Below, piece after piece: positions 15,613 to 24,317 of a DNA stretch of 64,000 bases. This stretch comes from Peribacillus simplex (GTDB lineage Bacteria > Bacillota > Bacilli > Bacillales > DSM-1321), in contig NZ_FTMX01000005.1 of the NCBI RefSeq assembly GCF_900156045.1, positions 186,001-250,000 of the forward strand, given 5' to 3'. The first letter of the stretch is position 1. Every line of letters starts with the position of its first letter. Made by a program: the position numbers and the translations under genes. The notes beneath the pieces were generated by a model that did not search any database, had not been told where the DNA came from, and saw only the letters and a program-made list of their open reading frames with translations.

Positions 15613-17943
15613 TTATCTGACGTACGCCATTTCCAATCGTTGAGATAGTTGCTGACTAAGATCATTATCGAACAAAACTTCTCTAACATGAATTAAACCC
15701 ACTCGTTCAATCCATTCCCAAGTCCGTTCTAAGTAATTGGCTGTTTCCCGATAATATTGAATAAAGCTGATGATGATTTCAATCGCTTCTTCATTTGTCC
15801 CAGCTACACATAACAGTTCACCGGCACGTACATTACGCCCGCTGCTTCCGCCCACATATATTTCCCAGCCCCTGTCAATGCCCATAACACCTATATCTTT
15901 CGTTGTTGATCCTGCACCGTTATGCATACAAGCAGATATGCCCATCTTTAGACGGTAAGGTGTTGATACATGCTCCAATCTTTTTTCCAAGTCAACAGCA
16001 AGTAAAAGGGATTGCTTTTTATCACAAGAACAAACATGTTCACCGATACATGTTTTGACGTTTTGAACGGTGTTACCATATTTCGAACTTAACGGCATGT
16101 CTAAATCAGCCCACACACCTGGGAGATCTTCTTTTTTCACACCCATTAAATGAATCCTTTGTTCACTTGTTACCGCCACCTGGGATATATCATATTTATC
16201 TGCAACATTTGCAATTTTCCGCAAGTCTTTCGCATTCGTCATCCCGCCGTACATTTGCGGGATAACGGAGTATCGGTCATCACTTTGAACTGTTGCATTC
16301 TTTTGTTCGTTTATGAAAAGAGTTTGCTGTCTGATCTCGTACTCCGGATGAATCATCCCTAAATAATAGCTCAGGGCTGGCCGGCACGTTGAACAACCTC
16401 CTGTATTTTCCCATCCAAGAACATCCATCACTTCTTGGACGGATGTTAAATCTTGGAGCTGCATTTTATACACGACTTCATCTTCCGTTAATGTTGTACA
16501 TGAACACAATACAGTTTGTTCATTAGCCTGATCGGAAAGATTACCTAGAATATATGCTAAAAGCTCGGTCACTGCAGGCTTACATCCACCGCAAGAGCCT
16601 GAAGCCTTTGTGCATTGTTTAACTTGTTCCACGGTTGTTAATCCCTTATTTCGAACCGCTCCAATGATTGCCCCCTTTGAAACAGCATTACAATTACAAA
16701 TGATTTCATGATTTGCCATAGAAGCGATTAATCCCTCAGCCGTACTTGGTGATTGGAACAGTACATGCTTTTCCTCTGACGATACAACTTGCCGCTTTAA
16801 AATCATATCAAGTAATCGGGAACTGACCTTTGTATCTCCATACAGAACAGCACCTATGATTTTTCTTCCTTGAAAAACCACCTTTTTATAAACACCATCT
16901 AATTCATCAAAAGTTGTGATTGATTTCGTTGTTTCATCACCAAGGAAATCTCCAACAGAAAATAACTCAACTCCTGATATTTTTAACTGGGTCGAAAGGA
17001 CCGAACCTTGGTATCCGTTGCATTTCATCTCACAAATATGCTTTGCCAGCACTTCACCCTGTTCATATAGGGGTTTTACCAGTCCATAAACAATTCCGTG
17101 ATGCTCAACACATTCACCTACCGCAAAAATATTTGGGATGCTGGTTTCTAAATAGTCGTTTACAATAATGGCACGATTTGTATCAATTCCGCTTTCTTTG
17201 GCCAACTGAATATTCGGTCTGACTCCGGCAGCCATAACGACTAAATCTGCTTCCAGCTCCGTTCCATCTTTAAAACGGACGCGCTCTACACGATCGTTAC
17301 CGATTATCTCCTGAGTTTCCTTTTTTAAAAGAAAGTTCATACCCTGGTTTTCCAACTCTTTTTGCAGCAAAAGTGATGCCGTTGAATCAAGCTGCCTTTC
17401 CATTAAATGGTCAGCAATATGAACGACATTCACTTCCATGCCAAGGTTTAAAAGCCCTCTCGCTGCTTCTAAACCTAATAAACCGCCTCCGATGACGACT
17501 GCTTTTTTATACTTGCGCGAAGTATCAATCATCTTTTGGCAATCTTCAATCGTCCGAAATGCAATGACTCCTTCTTTATCAACACCGGTAACAGGGAGAA
17601 TAAATGGGCTGGAACCTGTGGCAATTATCAGTTTATCGTAGTGAACTTCCCGTTCTTTGTCTGTTATTATCTTCTGAGTCTCTTTATCGATTTTTACAAC
17701 CGTTTCCCCTGTGAACAATTGGATATTATTCTTTGTATACCAGTCCCTGTCATTTATCGCAATATCCTCAAACGAAGTGTTGCCTTGAAGCACAGTCGAC
17801 AATAAGATTCTGTTATAGTTAACGTGTGGTTCACTACCGAAAATAGTAATCTCAAATGCAGTCGGATCCATACTAATTATTGACTCAACACAGCGTAAAC
17901 CCGCCATTCCGTTCCCTATTAAAACCAGTTTTTGTTTATACAT
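15613..17943 (-). CDS. nasB: Assimilatory nitrate reductase electron transfer subunit
   Basis: 776 aa from the ATG at 17943 behind GGGGGGAG. It is a NirB paralogue: FAD/NAD(P)H module (LVLIGNGMAGLRCVESI, AVVIGGGLLGLEAARGL), two BFD-type [2Fe-2S] stretches (CNCNAVSKG, CTKASGSCGGCKP; GCSTCRPAL) and a C-terminal sulfite/nitrite-reductase-like region. In that region Cys632, Cys638 and Cys672 are kept but the fourth siroheme-cluster cysteine is Gly676 (SACMHNG in place of SACPRNC). It therefore cannot form the normal siroheme-[4Fe-4S] centre and should serve only to pass electrons from NAD(P)H to NasC. Its place between nasA and nasC supports this. Confidence 0.93.
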   Translation of the reverse strand: MYKQKLVLIGNGMAGLRCVESIISMDPTAFEITIFGSEPHVNYNRILLSTVLQGNTSFEDIAINDRDWYTKNNIQLFTGETVVKIDKETQKIITDKEREVHYDKLIIATGSSPFILPVTGVDKEGVIAFRTIEDCQKMIDTSRKYKKAVVIGGGLLGLEAARGLLNLGMEVNVVHIADHLMERQLDSTASLLLQKELENQGMNFLLKKETQEIIGNDRVERVRFKDGTELEADLVVMAAGVRPNIQLAKESGIDTNRAIIVNDYLETSIPNIFAVGECVEHHGIVYGLVKPLYEQGEVLAKHICEMKCNGYQGSVLSTQLKISGVELFSVGDFLGDETTKSITTFDELDGVYKKVVFQGRKIIGAVLYGDTKVSSRLLDMILKRQVVSSEEKHVLFQSPSTAEGLIASMANHEIICNCNAVSKGAIIGAVRNKGLTTVEQVKQCTKASGSCGGCKPAVTELLAYILGNLSDQANEQTVLCSCTTLTEDEVVYKMQLQDLTSVQEVMDVLGWENTGGCSTCRPALSYYLGMIHPEYEIRQQTLFINEQKNATVQSDDRYSVIPQMYGGMTNAKDLRKIANVADKYDISQVAVTSEQRIHLMGVKKEDLPGVWADLDMPLSSKYGNTVQNVKTCIGEHVCSCDKKQSLLLAVDLEKRLEHVSTPYRLKMGISACMHNGAGSTTKDIGVMGIDRGWEIYVGGSSGRNVRAGELLCVAGTNEEAIEIIISFIQYYRETANYLERTWEWIERVGLIHVREVLFDNDLSQQLSQRLEMAYVR

Positions 17944-17997
17944 TTTCTCCCCCCAAACAAGTACTGTAACAAGCAAATATAACCAGTAAACAAAGAT

Positions 17998-19203
17998 CTA
18001 GATCTTAACTGAATTTTTTCCGAGTACCCACGTTTTTTTCCACGAAAGCTGAGCAAGGCCCAGGATAAGCAACGCCACGATTCCTACTGCGGAAAATACT
18101 AAAAATCCCGTAGCATATGTCCCAGTAATCTGTTTTAACGTACCTAGTATGTTTGGAACCAGGAATCCGCCAACACCTCCGGCAGCTCCTACAATTCCTG
18201 TGATAAAACCAATTTCTTTAGAAAATCGCTGTGGAACTAATTGAAAGACAGCTCCATTGCCCATACCGAGAAATAGCATCCCGATGAACAGCAGGATCGT
18301 AACCACAGTTAGAGAATAAAGAAAACTAATCCCAAACATACATATTGTGAGTCCGACGAATAAAAACATAAGCAGTTTAACTCCACCTATTTTATCGGCA
18401 ATAAATCCTCCGACAGGACGAAAGAAACTTCCGGCGATGACACATAATGTAACAAATTCCCCTGCCCTAATCCGTGTTAACCCATACTCATCAACAAAAA
18501 AGATGCTTAAAAAGCTAGTAAATCCGACAAAGCCCCCAAATGTCACACTGTAAAGAATACAGAAATACCAAGTGTCCGTTATTTTAAATACGTTGAAATA
18601 TTCCTTGAGCGGTTTTGCAGGCGGTTGAGATGGTGCGTCTTTTGCGATTAAAATATAAATGACGAACACGATGGTTAAAGGAATCAAAGCTAATCCCATA
18701 ACATTATGCCAGCCCAGTGATTCTGCAATACGCGGTCCAAACAATGTAGCAAAAAGAGTTCCGCTGTTACCTGCTCCAGCAATGCCCATCGCAAGACCCT
18801 GCAAATGCGGGGGATACCAGCGACTAGCCATAGGAAGTGCTGCAGCAAAACTTGCGCCAGCCACTCCGAGTAAAATCCCAATTAAATAGAGCTCGGCTAA
18901 ACTTCCTCCGAATAACCATCCCCAAAAAAGCGGAATCATCGTAACAAGCATTCCGCCGATTGCTGTTTTCCGCGGACCGATGCGATCAGTCAAATAACCA
19001 AGGACGATTCGAAAAAACGAGCCTCCCAAAATCGGAATAGCTACAATCAAGCCTTTTTCGGCCGGGGAAAGTCCGAAATCCTTTGTAATATAGACACCGA
19101 GTGCACCTAATAGTACCCAAATCATAAAACTGATATCAAAATAAAGGAATGAGGCTAATAATGACGGAGCATGACCGCTTTTTTTCAATTCAGATATTTT
19201 CAT
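17998..19203 (-). CDS. nasA: Nitrate/nitrite MFS transporter
   Basis: 401 aa, the same length as B. subtilis NasA, with 12 predicted membrane helices. The nitrate signature is visible twice: [20 protein letters not shown] and [16 protein letters not shown]; also [12 protein letters not shown] between helices 2 and 3. It imports nitrate (possibly nitrite) across the cytoplasmic membrane for assimilation. It is first in the nasA-nasB-nasC-SUMT run; nasB begins 54 bp downstream. A TnrA-type box lies ~85 bp upstream. Confidence 0.94.
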   Translation of the reverse strand: MKISELKKSGHAPSLLASFLYFDISFMIWVLLGALGVYITKDFGLSPAEKGLIVAIPILGGSFFRIVLGYLTDRIGPRKTAIGGMLVTMIPLFWGWLFGGSLAELYLIGILLGVAGASFAAALPMASRWYPPHLQGLAMGIAGAGNSGTLFATLFGPRIAESLGWHNVMGLALIPLTIVFVIYILIAKDAPSQPPAKPLKEYFNVFKITDTWYFCILYSVTFGGFVGFTSFLSIFFVDEYGLTRIRAGEFVTLCVIAGSFFRPVGGFIADKIGGVKLLMFLFVGLTICMFGISFLYSLTVVTILLFIGMLFLGMGNGAVFQLVPQRFSKEIGFITGIVGAAGGVGGFLVPNILGTLKQITGTYATGFLVFSAVGIVALLILGLAQLSWKKTWVLGKNSVKI

Positions 19204-19278
19204 TTTTCATCTCTCCAATACTTTATTAATTGAATATTCGTTTATTTTACTCTTATAAAAGGAAGATTTCTTTGTTTA

Positions 19279-19295
19279 TGTAAGAAAACATCACA
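19279..19295 (-). promoter_or_regulatory. TnrA box upstream of nasA
   Basis: TGTAAGAAAACATCACA matches the consensus except C for T at position 11. On the minus strand it is followed by a -10-like TAAAAT (19249-19244) with no clear -35. With a start of transcription near 19237 the box centre is at about -50, as in TnrA-activated promoters. Confidence 0.75.
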
Positions 19296-19554
19296 CACTT
19301 TTTTTAAAAGGTTATTAAATTTGAATACTTTAAAGGAGTTATTGGTCTAAATTTAATAATTTCATTTCCTTTTTCTTATATTAATTGAATGATATTGTGG
19401 TTTACTTAGGTGATGTAAGGTTTAACTTTTCAGTTATGGAAGGGGATATGCCAAAGCAAATAAGCTTTTTCGTAATATTCTCCATACAAAAAAAAGAGAA
19501 ACCTGATGAAATAGCTTCTCTTCGCTACAAACTCCACATTTTTAAATTTATGGC

Positions 19555-19698
19555 TTATATAACATGTATACTAGGAATCAATAGGGCACCGAAAATAATT
19601 CTTTTATTAATGATGACTGCACCTTCTTTAGCGGGTTCTTCCCACGGCACAAAACAAGGACCCCCTTCATATGATGTGTTATGAGCGGCAAGAGATAT
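19555..19698 (-). other. Possible coding remnant between nasA and ykuK
   Basis: A 47-codon open stretch without a start codon reads protein-like (AAHNTSYEGGPCFVPWEEP, KEGAVIINKRIIFGALLIPS). I do not recognise it. Beyond it on the minus strand a weak stem AGAGAA/TTCTCT with a T8 tract (19487-19521) could be its old terminator. Otherwise 19296-19741 holds nothing I can support. Confidence 0.3.
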
Positions 19699-19741
19699 TT
19701 AATAATCTGATTATATCCGGGGAAAGGTTGGGTGCAATAAT

Positions 19742-20284
19742 ATGAAGCAATATCCATTTCAGAACATCCCATTTCAAAATCTTCAGAAAAAAGACATGTC
19801 ATTTGAAGAGGTATTTGTTCATATTGTTGAGTTCATGGAATTAAATCCTTCCGGTAACTATCAATTAATGGTCGGGACAGATTCGCAAGTACATAAAAAG
19901 CATACCGTTTTCATTACAGGCATCGTGATACGGCAGGTCGGAAATGGTGTATGGGGTTGTATAAGAAAAGTGATGATCCCTAGAAGGATGCTGCATTTAC
20001 ATGAGCGCATTTCCCAAGAGTTGTCGTTAACAGAGGAAATCGTATCCATGTTTACGGAAGAAAGAAAAAATCAGTTAATCGATATTGTCCTGCCTGCTGT
20101 ATATCAAGGGGCAACGTTCACAATGGAAGGGCACATTGATATCGGGATTGGAAAACGGAACAAAACCAGTGAGTTTGTCAAAGAAATGGTGGCCAGGATG
20201 GAATCCATGGGCGTGGAACCAAAAATCAAACCCAATGCTTTCGTCGCTTCAAGTTATGCCAACCGGTATACAAAAAAAGAGTGA
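19742..20284 (+). CDS. YkuK family (DUF458) RNase H-like protein
   Basis: 180 aa. LMVGTDSQVHKKHTVFITGIVI carries the acidic start of an RNase H-like fold, with further conserved parts at LHERISQELSLTEEI, HIDIGIGKRNKTSEFVKEMV and KPNAFVASSYANRYTKK. This matches B. subtilis YkuK, whose function is not established. ATG behind GGGGAAAGGTTGGG. Monocistronic. In B. subtilis abbA follows ykuK; no abbA-like gene is seen here. Confidence 0.85.
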   Translation: MKQYPFQNIPFQNLQKKDMSFEEVFVHIVEFMELNPSGNYQLMVGTDSQVHKKHTVFITGIVIRQVGNGVWGCIRKVMIPRRMLHLHERISQELSLTEEIVSMFTEERKNQLIDIVLPAVYQGATFTMEGHIDIGIGKRNKTSEFVKEMVARMESMGVEPKIKPNAFVASSYANRYTKKE

Positions 20285-20403
20285 ATGTCTCCAAAACATG
20301 TAATTATCAAATGGTTTCAACACTGGATCCTGTTAAGCTGACAGAACAATATGGTTAGGAAATTTCCAGACTGCAATAAGGTACATACATTTTGAAAAAC
20401 AGC

Positions 20404-20631
20404 AAAAAACCGGCCTCAGAAAGAGACCGGCTTGAACATTTAAAGATATAAGCCGCCATTGCCGTATTCAGTAAGAAAGTTTTAAACCACCACTCCTCAA
20501 AGTGGGTGTTTGCAGAAAAAATCCTGTTGTCCAAGTCAGTGACGAGGCATAACATTCCTGTTTCAATATAAAACTCCCTATTACAGCTTAAAGGTTAAAA
20601 CTTTATTATCATTACGAACAGTGCAGCTTGT
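20404..20631 (-). ncRNA. Candidate orphan transcript (small RNA or tiny mRNA)
   Basis: A well-formed minus-strand promoter (20638-20666) would start a ~225-nt RNA ending at a strong terminator: AAGCCGGTCTC, loop TTTCT, GAGGCCGG, then six Ts (20404-20433). Inside, ACCCACT/AGTGGT forms another stem. A 32-codon ORF beginning with TTG (MKQECYASSLTWTTGFFLQT...), 7 nt behind GGGAG, could be translated. No known RNA family was recognised. It converges on ykuK. The evidence is structural only. Confidence 0.45.
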
Positions 20632-20637
20632 ATTGAT

Positions 20638-20666
20638 ATAATACCTGAATTCCTCATAAGTTACAA
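20638..20666 (-). promoter_or_regulatory. Sigma-A-type promoter of the orphan transcript
   Basis: TTGTAA (20666-20661), 17-bp spacer, TATTAT (20643-20638). Confidence 0.6.
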
Positions 20667-20745
20667 TGTTAATAATCACCATATGAATAGCCTATGGCTG
20701 TAGAAGGAAAAGACTCCTAAAAGGCATTCGTTAGACTAAAGCTAT

Positions 20746-20896
20746 GGCTGTTTTCGCCTACTTTGTTGCTATTTACCAAGTAAAGCGGTGTGGTTGATTT
20801 CCCCTCCAGATGCTCGCTTTCCGCGGGAGTCTCGCACTTGCGCTCCAATCAACCTTAAATCGTTTAGTACTAAAAACAATCTTTACGAAAAGAGCC
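20746..20896. mobile_element. MITE copy 1 (151 bp, internally deleted)
   Basis: Ends GGCTGTTTTCGCC and (reverse) GGCTCTTTTCGTA are terminal inverted repeats. A perfect 8-bp target duplication AAAGCTAT flanks it (20738-20745, 20897-20904). Relative to the 219-bp copies the central G+C-rich hairpin is shortened. The right duplication contains the stop codon of the murE-like gene, so the element inserted exactly at the gene's end. Confidence 0.85.
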
Positions 20897-20900
20897 AAAG

Positions 20901-22382
20901 CTATTGATCAAAATAACCGATAAAATCCCCTTGGTCTTTATTTTGCAGATATAGTACCGTTTCTTTGTCAGAAATGGTAGGCAGTCCGAAATTTTTCTCA
21001 TACCTCTCAATTCCTTTTCCTGTAATGATAATCCAATCCCCTTCCTTTCCTGCTTGTAACGCCTCCTGTATAGCAAGTGTCCGATCTGGAATAACCTTCC
21101 CATTTCCAGCAAAGTAATCGTTTTGGAGTTTATTTAGGGCCGATTCCATCTCCTCTAATCCCTCCGAATTCAGATCATCCATCGTCAAAATCGAAACATC
21201 ACTATGTTCCGATGATACTTTAACCATTTCAGCCCTTTTGGTTGTATCTCGTCCACCTCGGAAACCAAAGATATGATAAATTTTTTTGGCCCCGCATTCT
21301 TTGGCAGTTTGAAGCATATGTTGAATGGCATCTGCAGTGTGTGCATAATCGATGACTATTGTCGGTCCAAATTCTTTCTTATACATTTCAAATCTTCCTG
21401 GCACACCGGAAAATCGTTTCAGTGAAGTGAGGATTTCCTCTTTTGAAATTGGAAACATCTTCGCTACGGAATACGCAGCTGTTGCGTTATATAAATTATG
21501 AAGTCCAGGTAAAGGTAACTCAATTTTCACAAAATCATGATTCTCATTCAATAAAATAAAGGGGTTTATGGCAGCATTATAATTGGTGATGGTTAAATCG
21601 CAGCGATTGGATTTTCCAAATACAAAGGCACTGACACTCTTCTCACGTAAGTATTCTTGTAGTCTTTCTCCCCAGAAATCATCCCCATTGATAATCGCAA
21701 GACCATTTGGTTTCAATTTTTCAAAAAGCAGTAATTTTGCAAGGAAATAATCCTCCATGGTACCGTGGAAGTCGAGATGGTCATGATACAAATTCGTGAA
21801 GACACAGAAATCAAATTCAATTCCTTCTAATCGGTATTGGGCTAATCCATGAGAAGACACTTCCATTATGACAACCATGTCCTGACTGGCTGCCAGCAAG
21901 GAATTCAGTTCCATGGTACCTGGAGTCGTATTATGGGAATCGACTTTGATTCCGTTGATAATATGCTGTATCGTACCAATGACGGAACAGGTAACCCCAT
22001 TCTCTTCTAATATTTGCTGAAGCATATAGCTCGTTGTGGTTTTTCCATTTGTGCCCGTAATTCCTATCATTATTTTTTGATTGCTGGGATCTCCATAAAA
22101 CCTTTTGGCGATTAGCCCTAATGCTTTTCGACTGTTCTCCACTCGTAAATAGGGAACATCCAATCCCTTAATATCGCGATTGCCAATCACAGCCGATGCC
22201 CCTAAACGAATTGCATCTTTAATGTAATTATGGCCATCGGACGTATAACCGGTTACGGCAACAAAAAGGAATCCCTTTTTAATTTCTTTAGAATTATCGG
22301 TTACACCTGTGATGGATATATGTTCAACGTCCTTCGGCAAATTCCCGTTTATTGCTTCTTTCAATATATCTTTAAGGATCAT
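20901..22382 (-). CDS. MurE-like UDP-N-acetylmuramyl peptide ligase (paralogue)
   Basis: 493 aa from the ATG at 22382 behind AAGGAG. Mur-ligase features: GVTDNSKEIKKGFLFVA at the N-terminus, P-loop TGTNGKTTT (109-117), VSSHGL, the HDHLDFHGTMEDYFLAK block with the carbamylated-Lys position (Lys216), VPGRFE and DYAHTAD. MurE adds the third residue to UDP-MurNAc-L-Ala-D-Glu. The DNPR motif that marks diaminopimelate specificity is replaced by DDLN (402-405), so the acceptor is unclear. It is a lone gene, not in a mur operon, hence probably a second copy beside the housekeeping MurE. A MITE abuts its stop codon. Confidence 0.85.
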   Translation of the reverse strand: MILKDILKEAINGNLPKDVEHISITGVTDNSKEIKKGFLFVAVTGYTSDGHNYIKDAIRLGASAVIGNRDIKGLDVPYLRVENSRKALGLIAKRFYGDPSNQKIMIGITGTNGKTTTSYMLQQILEENGVTCSVIGTIQHIINGIKVDSHNTTPGTMELNSLLAASQDMVVIMEVSSHGLAQYRLEGIEFDFCVFTNLYHDHLDFHGTMEDYFLAKLLLFEKLKPNGLAIINGDDFWGERLQEYLREKSVSAFVFGKSNRCDLTITNYNAAINPFILLNENHDFVKIELPLPGLHNLYNATAAYSVAKMFPISKEEILTSLKRFSGVPGRFEMYKKEFGPTIVIDYAHTADAIQHMLQTAKECGAKKIYHIFGFRGGRDTTKRAEMVKVSSEHSDVSILTMDDLNSEGLEEMESALNKLQNDYFAGNGKVIPDRTLAIQEALQAGKEGDWIIITGKGIERYEKNFGLPTISDKETVLYLQNKDQGDFIGYFDQ

Positions 22383-22538
22383 TAACTTTTCTCCTTTTTC
22401 ATGTAAGCTATTCACCTGACTTATGAAAATAAAATTCATAAGTAACAATAAGCCCATTTTTAGTATTTACCAGTACTCTAAAAATAATTGTTAATCCAAA
22501 TTTTGTTAGTTGTAATAAAGGTCAGAAGGAAAAAAGAA

Positions 22539-22568
22539 AGAAAAGCAGCCAAAATTGGCTGCTTTTCT
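22539..22568. terminator. Bidirectional terminator
   Basis: Perfect stem AGAAAAGCAGCCAA / TTGGCTGCTTTTCT downstream of the MFS gene. Confidence 0.8.
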
Positions 22569-22611
22569 TATGGATATAGCTGTATTTAGGTGTTGGCACA
22601 CTGCAAGATAA

Positions 22612-23865
22612 TTACGATTGAATTTCCAGGGGTTTGGTTTCGGCCTTTTGATTGTACAATGGCAAAATGAAAAACATCCCTAGAATAAAAAAGAAAGCGG
22701 CTGTTTCAAATATGGCGACGAGTGAAAATTGCTCTTTCAGTACACCTGCTGCACTCATGGTCAACACCATCGATCCAGTGAATAGCGGGCTTAAAATTCC
22801 ATTGACCCTTCCGATGAACTCGCCTTCGGTCCTCTGTAATATCAATGTATTGATCCCGATTTGAATACAAGGCAGCATTAGCCCATTAAAGAACTCGGCT
22901 GTAAGTGTAATCCAAAGATTTGTTGAAAGCCCCATTACCGCTAATCCAATGGCATTCACAAGCATTCCGAAAGCTAATAATCTTTGAGGTGCCACTTTTT
23001 TAGCAAAAATCATCACACCGGCACCACCTAAAATCATGCCAAACCCATTCACCATAAATAACCATTGCAGATTTTCCTTAGGCAGTTCCAGTTGTTCCGT
23101 AACAAGGAATATAGAGAGCGGCTGAATGAAACCCAGTCCGAGCCCGGCTGCCAGAAAACATAAACCAAGTAAGCTTAGTTCCTTTTTTCGCAACACATAC
23201 CTCACTCCGCTTTTCATTTCCTGCCATATCGTTGTTTTTGCGGTCTCTTCATTCAGTTTACGATCTTTTGGAAGAAAGGCGAGTGCACCAGCTGAAAGTA
23301 AAAACGCCAGGCCAGTAATCGCAATCGATATGTTTATCCCGAATGATTGGAAGGCGAATGTACCGAGAATCGGACCTAAAACCATAAATACTGCAAAGAC
23401 GGTCTGATAAACAGACATCCCTGTCTGAATTTGGCTTTCTGGCAAATGCATCTTAAAAAGCTTCATGCCTGATGGCTGAGAAAACTGAGAAAGTATCGCC
23501 GAAATCAAAGTTGCGAAGAATACCATTTTCCAACTGCCGAAGATAAGCGAGATGAGCACAGCAAATACGGATAGTGCACTTAATATATCACACCAAACCA
23601 TCGTTTTTTTCGGACTCCAGCGGTCAGCAAACGTCCCTCCAATAAATGAAAAAATAAAAATGGGTGCGAATTCCGCTACTGATATCATGGAAATGGCAAA
23701 GGCATCTCCATTTGTCTTTTCCATGACGAATAACAAAACGGCAAAATTCCGTACCCATATCCCTATTTGCAAAAACAAGCCTGATAAGATAATGGCCCGG
23801 AATACTCGATTTGTAAAAATGTTAGGTTCCTTATTAATTAACGTTTCAGATGTGTTATTCGCCAA
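22612..23865 (-). CDS. MFS transporter, drug/siderophore exporter type
   Basis: 417 aa with 12 predicted helices. FIGGTFADRWSPKKTMVWCD is the loop 2-3 MFS motif, and the general pattern (FQPSG-like segment, TEGEFIGRVNGILSPLF) resembles the EntS/Tet(V)-like MFS_3 exporters. The substrate is unknown. The TTG at 23865 is 8 nt behind AGGAGG and gives LANNTSETLINKEPN as the N-terminus. A TTG start 57 nt earlier in the same frame lacks a ribosome binding site. The ribosome binding site itself lies in a hairpin (see 23874-23900), suggesting control of translation. Monocistronic. Confidence 0.85.
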   Translation of the reverse strand: MANNTSETLINKEPNIFTNRVFRAIILSGLFLQIGIWVRNFAVLLFVMEKTNGDAFAISMISVAEFAPIFIFSFIGGTFADRWSPKKTMVWCDILSALSVFAVLISLIFGSWKMVFFATLISAILSQFSQPSGMKLFKMHLPESQIQTGMSVYQTVFAVFMVLGPILGTFAFQSFGINISIAITGLAFLLSAGALAFLPKDRKLNEETAKTTIWQEMKSGVRYVLRKKELSLLGLCFLAAGLGLGFIQPLSIFLVTEQLELPKENLQWLFMVNGFGMILGGAGVMIFAKKVAPQRLLAFGMLVNAIGLAVMGLSTNLWITLTAEFFNGLMLPCIQIGINTLILQRTEGEFIGRVNGILSPLFTGSMVLTMSAAGVLKEQFSLVAIFETAAFFFILGMFFILPLYNQKAETKPLEIQS

Positions 23866-23873
23866 TATAAAAA

Positions 23874-23900
23874 CCTCCTGTGAAATATCTGGACAGGAGG
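23874..23900 (-). promoter_or_regulatory. Hairpin sequestering the MFS ribosome binding site
   Basis: CCTCCTGT (23900-23893) pairs perfectly with ACAGGAGG (23881-23874) across an 11-nt loop in the mRNA leader. The 3' arm contains the whole AGGAGG of the exporter gene. It could gate translation as in drug-induced attenuation. Confidence 0.6.
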
Positions 23901-24172
23901 CAGTACAATACAAATTCAACAAGGAAAAATATCCCTAATCTAAGGAACACAATGATCTTTGTTTGTATTTTAATGTACAGACTAATCCTATCCAGAAAAA
24001 AAGTTCGTTTTAAGCACGCATTTTTTCTTAAAAAATAGGATTAAATGATCATTGTTTAAAGGTCACCCTTCCATTTTATGTTATTTTCATAATAATTTAT
24101 TTAATCTGATAAATCAAGGGCAAATTAATAAAACTTTTTTTTGATGGGTTTGTTCTATTTTCTTGTATAAAA

Positions 24173-24201
24173 AAAGGACTTCCTTTAAAAGAAAGTCCTT
24201 T
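24173..24201 (-). terminator. Terminator of the mscS-family gene
   Basis: AAAGGACTTTC / GGAAGTCCTTT stem followed by seven Ts on the minus strand, ~117 bp after the stop. The rest of 23923-24317 shows no gene. Confidence 0.7.
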
Positions 24202-24317
24202 AATATCCTTAAGCTTCAAAGGACTTTCACTAGTAAAGCTTCTGCCCTTTGTTACCTTATCCATCATTTTTTCATGACCTTTTCCTGGATTATCTCAAGC
24301 TAATGTGTTTCTTCTTT

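Noticed and set aside
19385-19684. Plus-strand 99-codon ORF between nasA and ykuK
   Set aside because: No ribosome binding site, no recognisable domain and overlap with the TnrA/promoter region side; not supported.
20355-20555. 66-codon minus-strand ORF (MLCLVTDLDNRIF...)
   Set aside because: It reads through the rho-independent terminator at 20404-20433 and its start has no spaced ribosome binding site.
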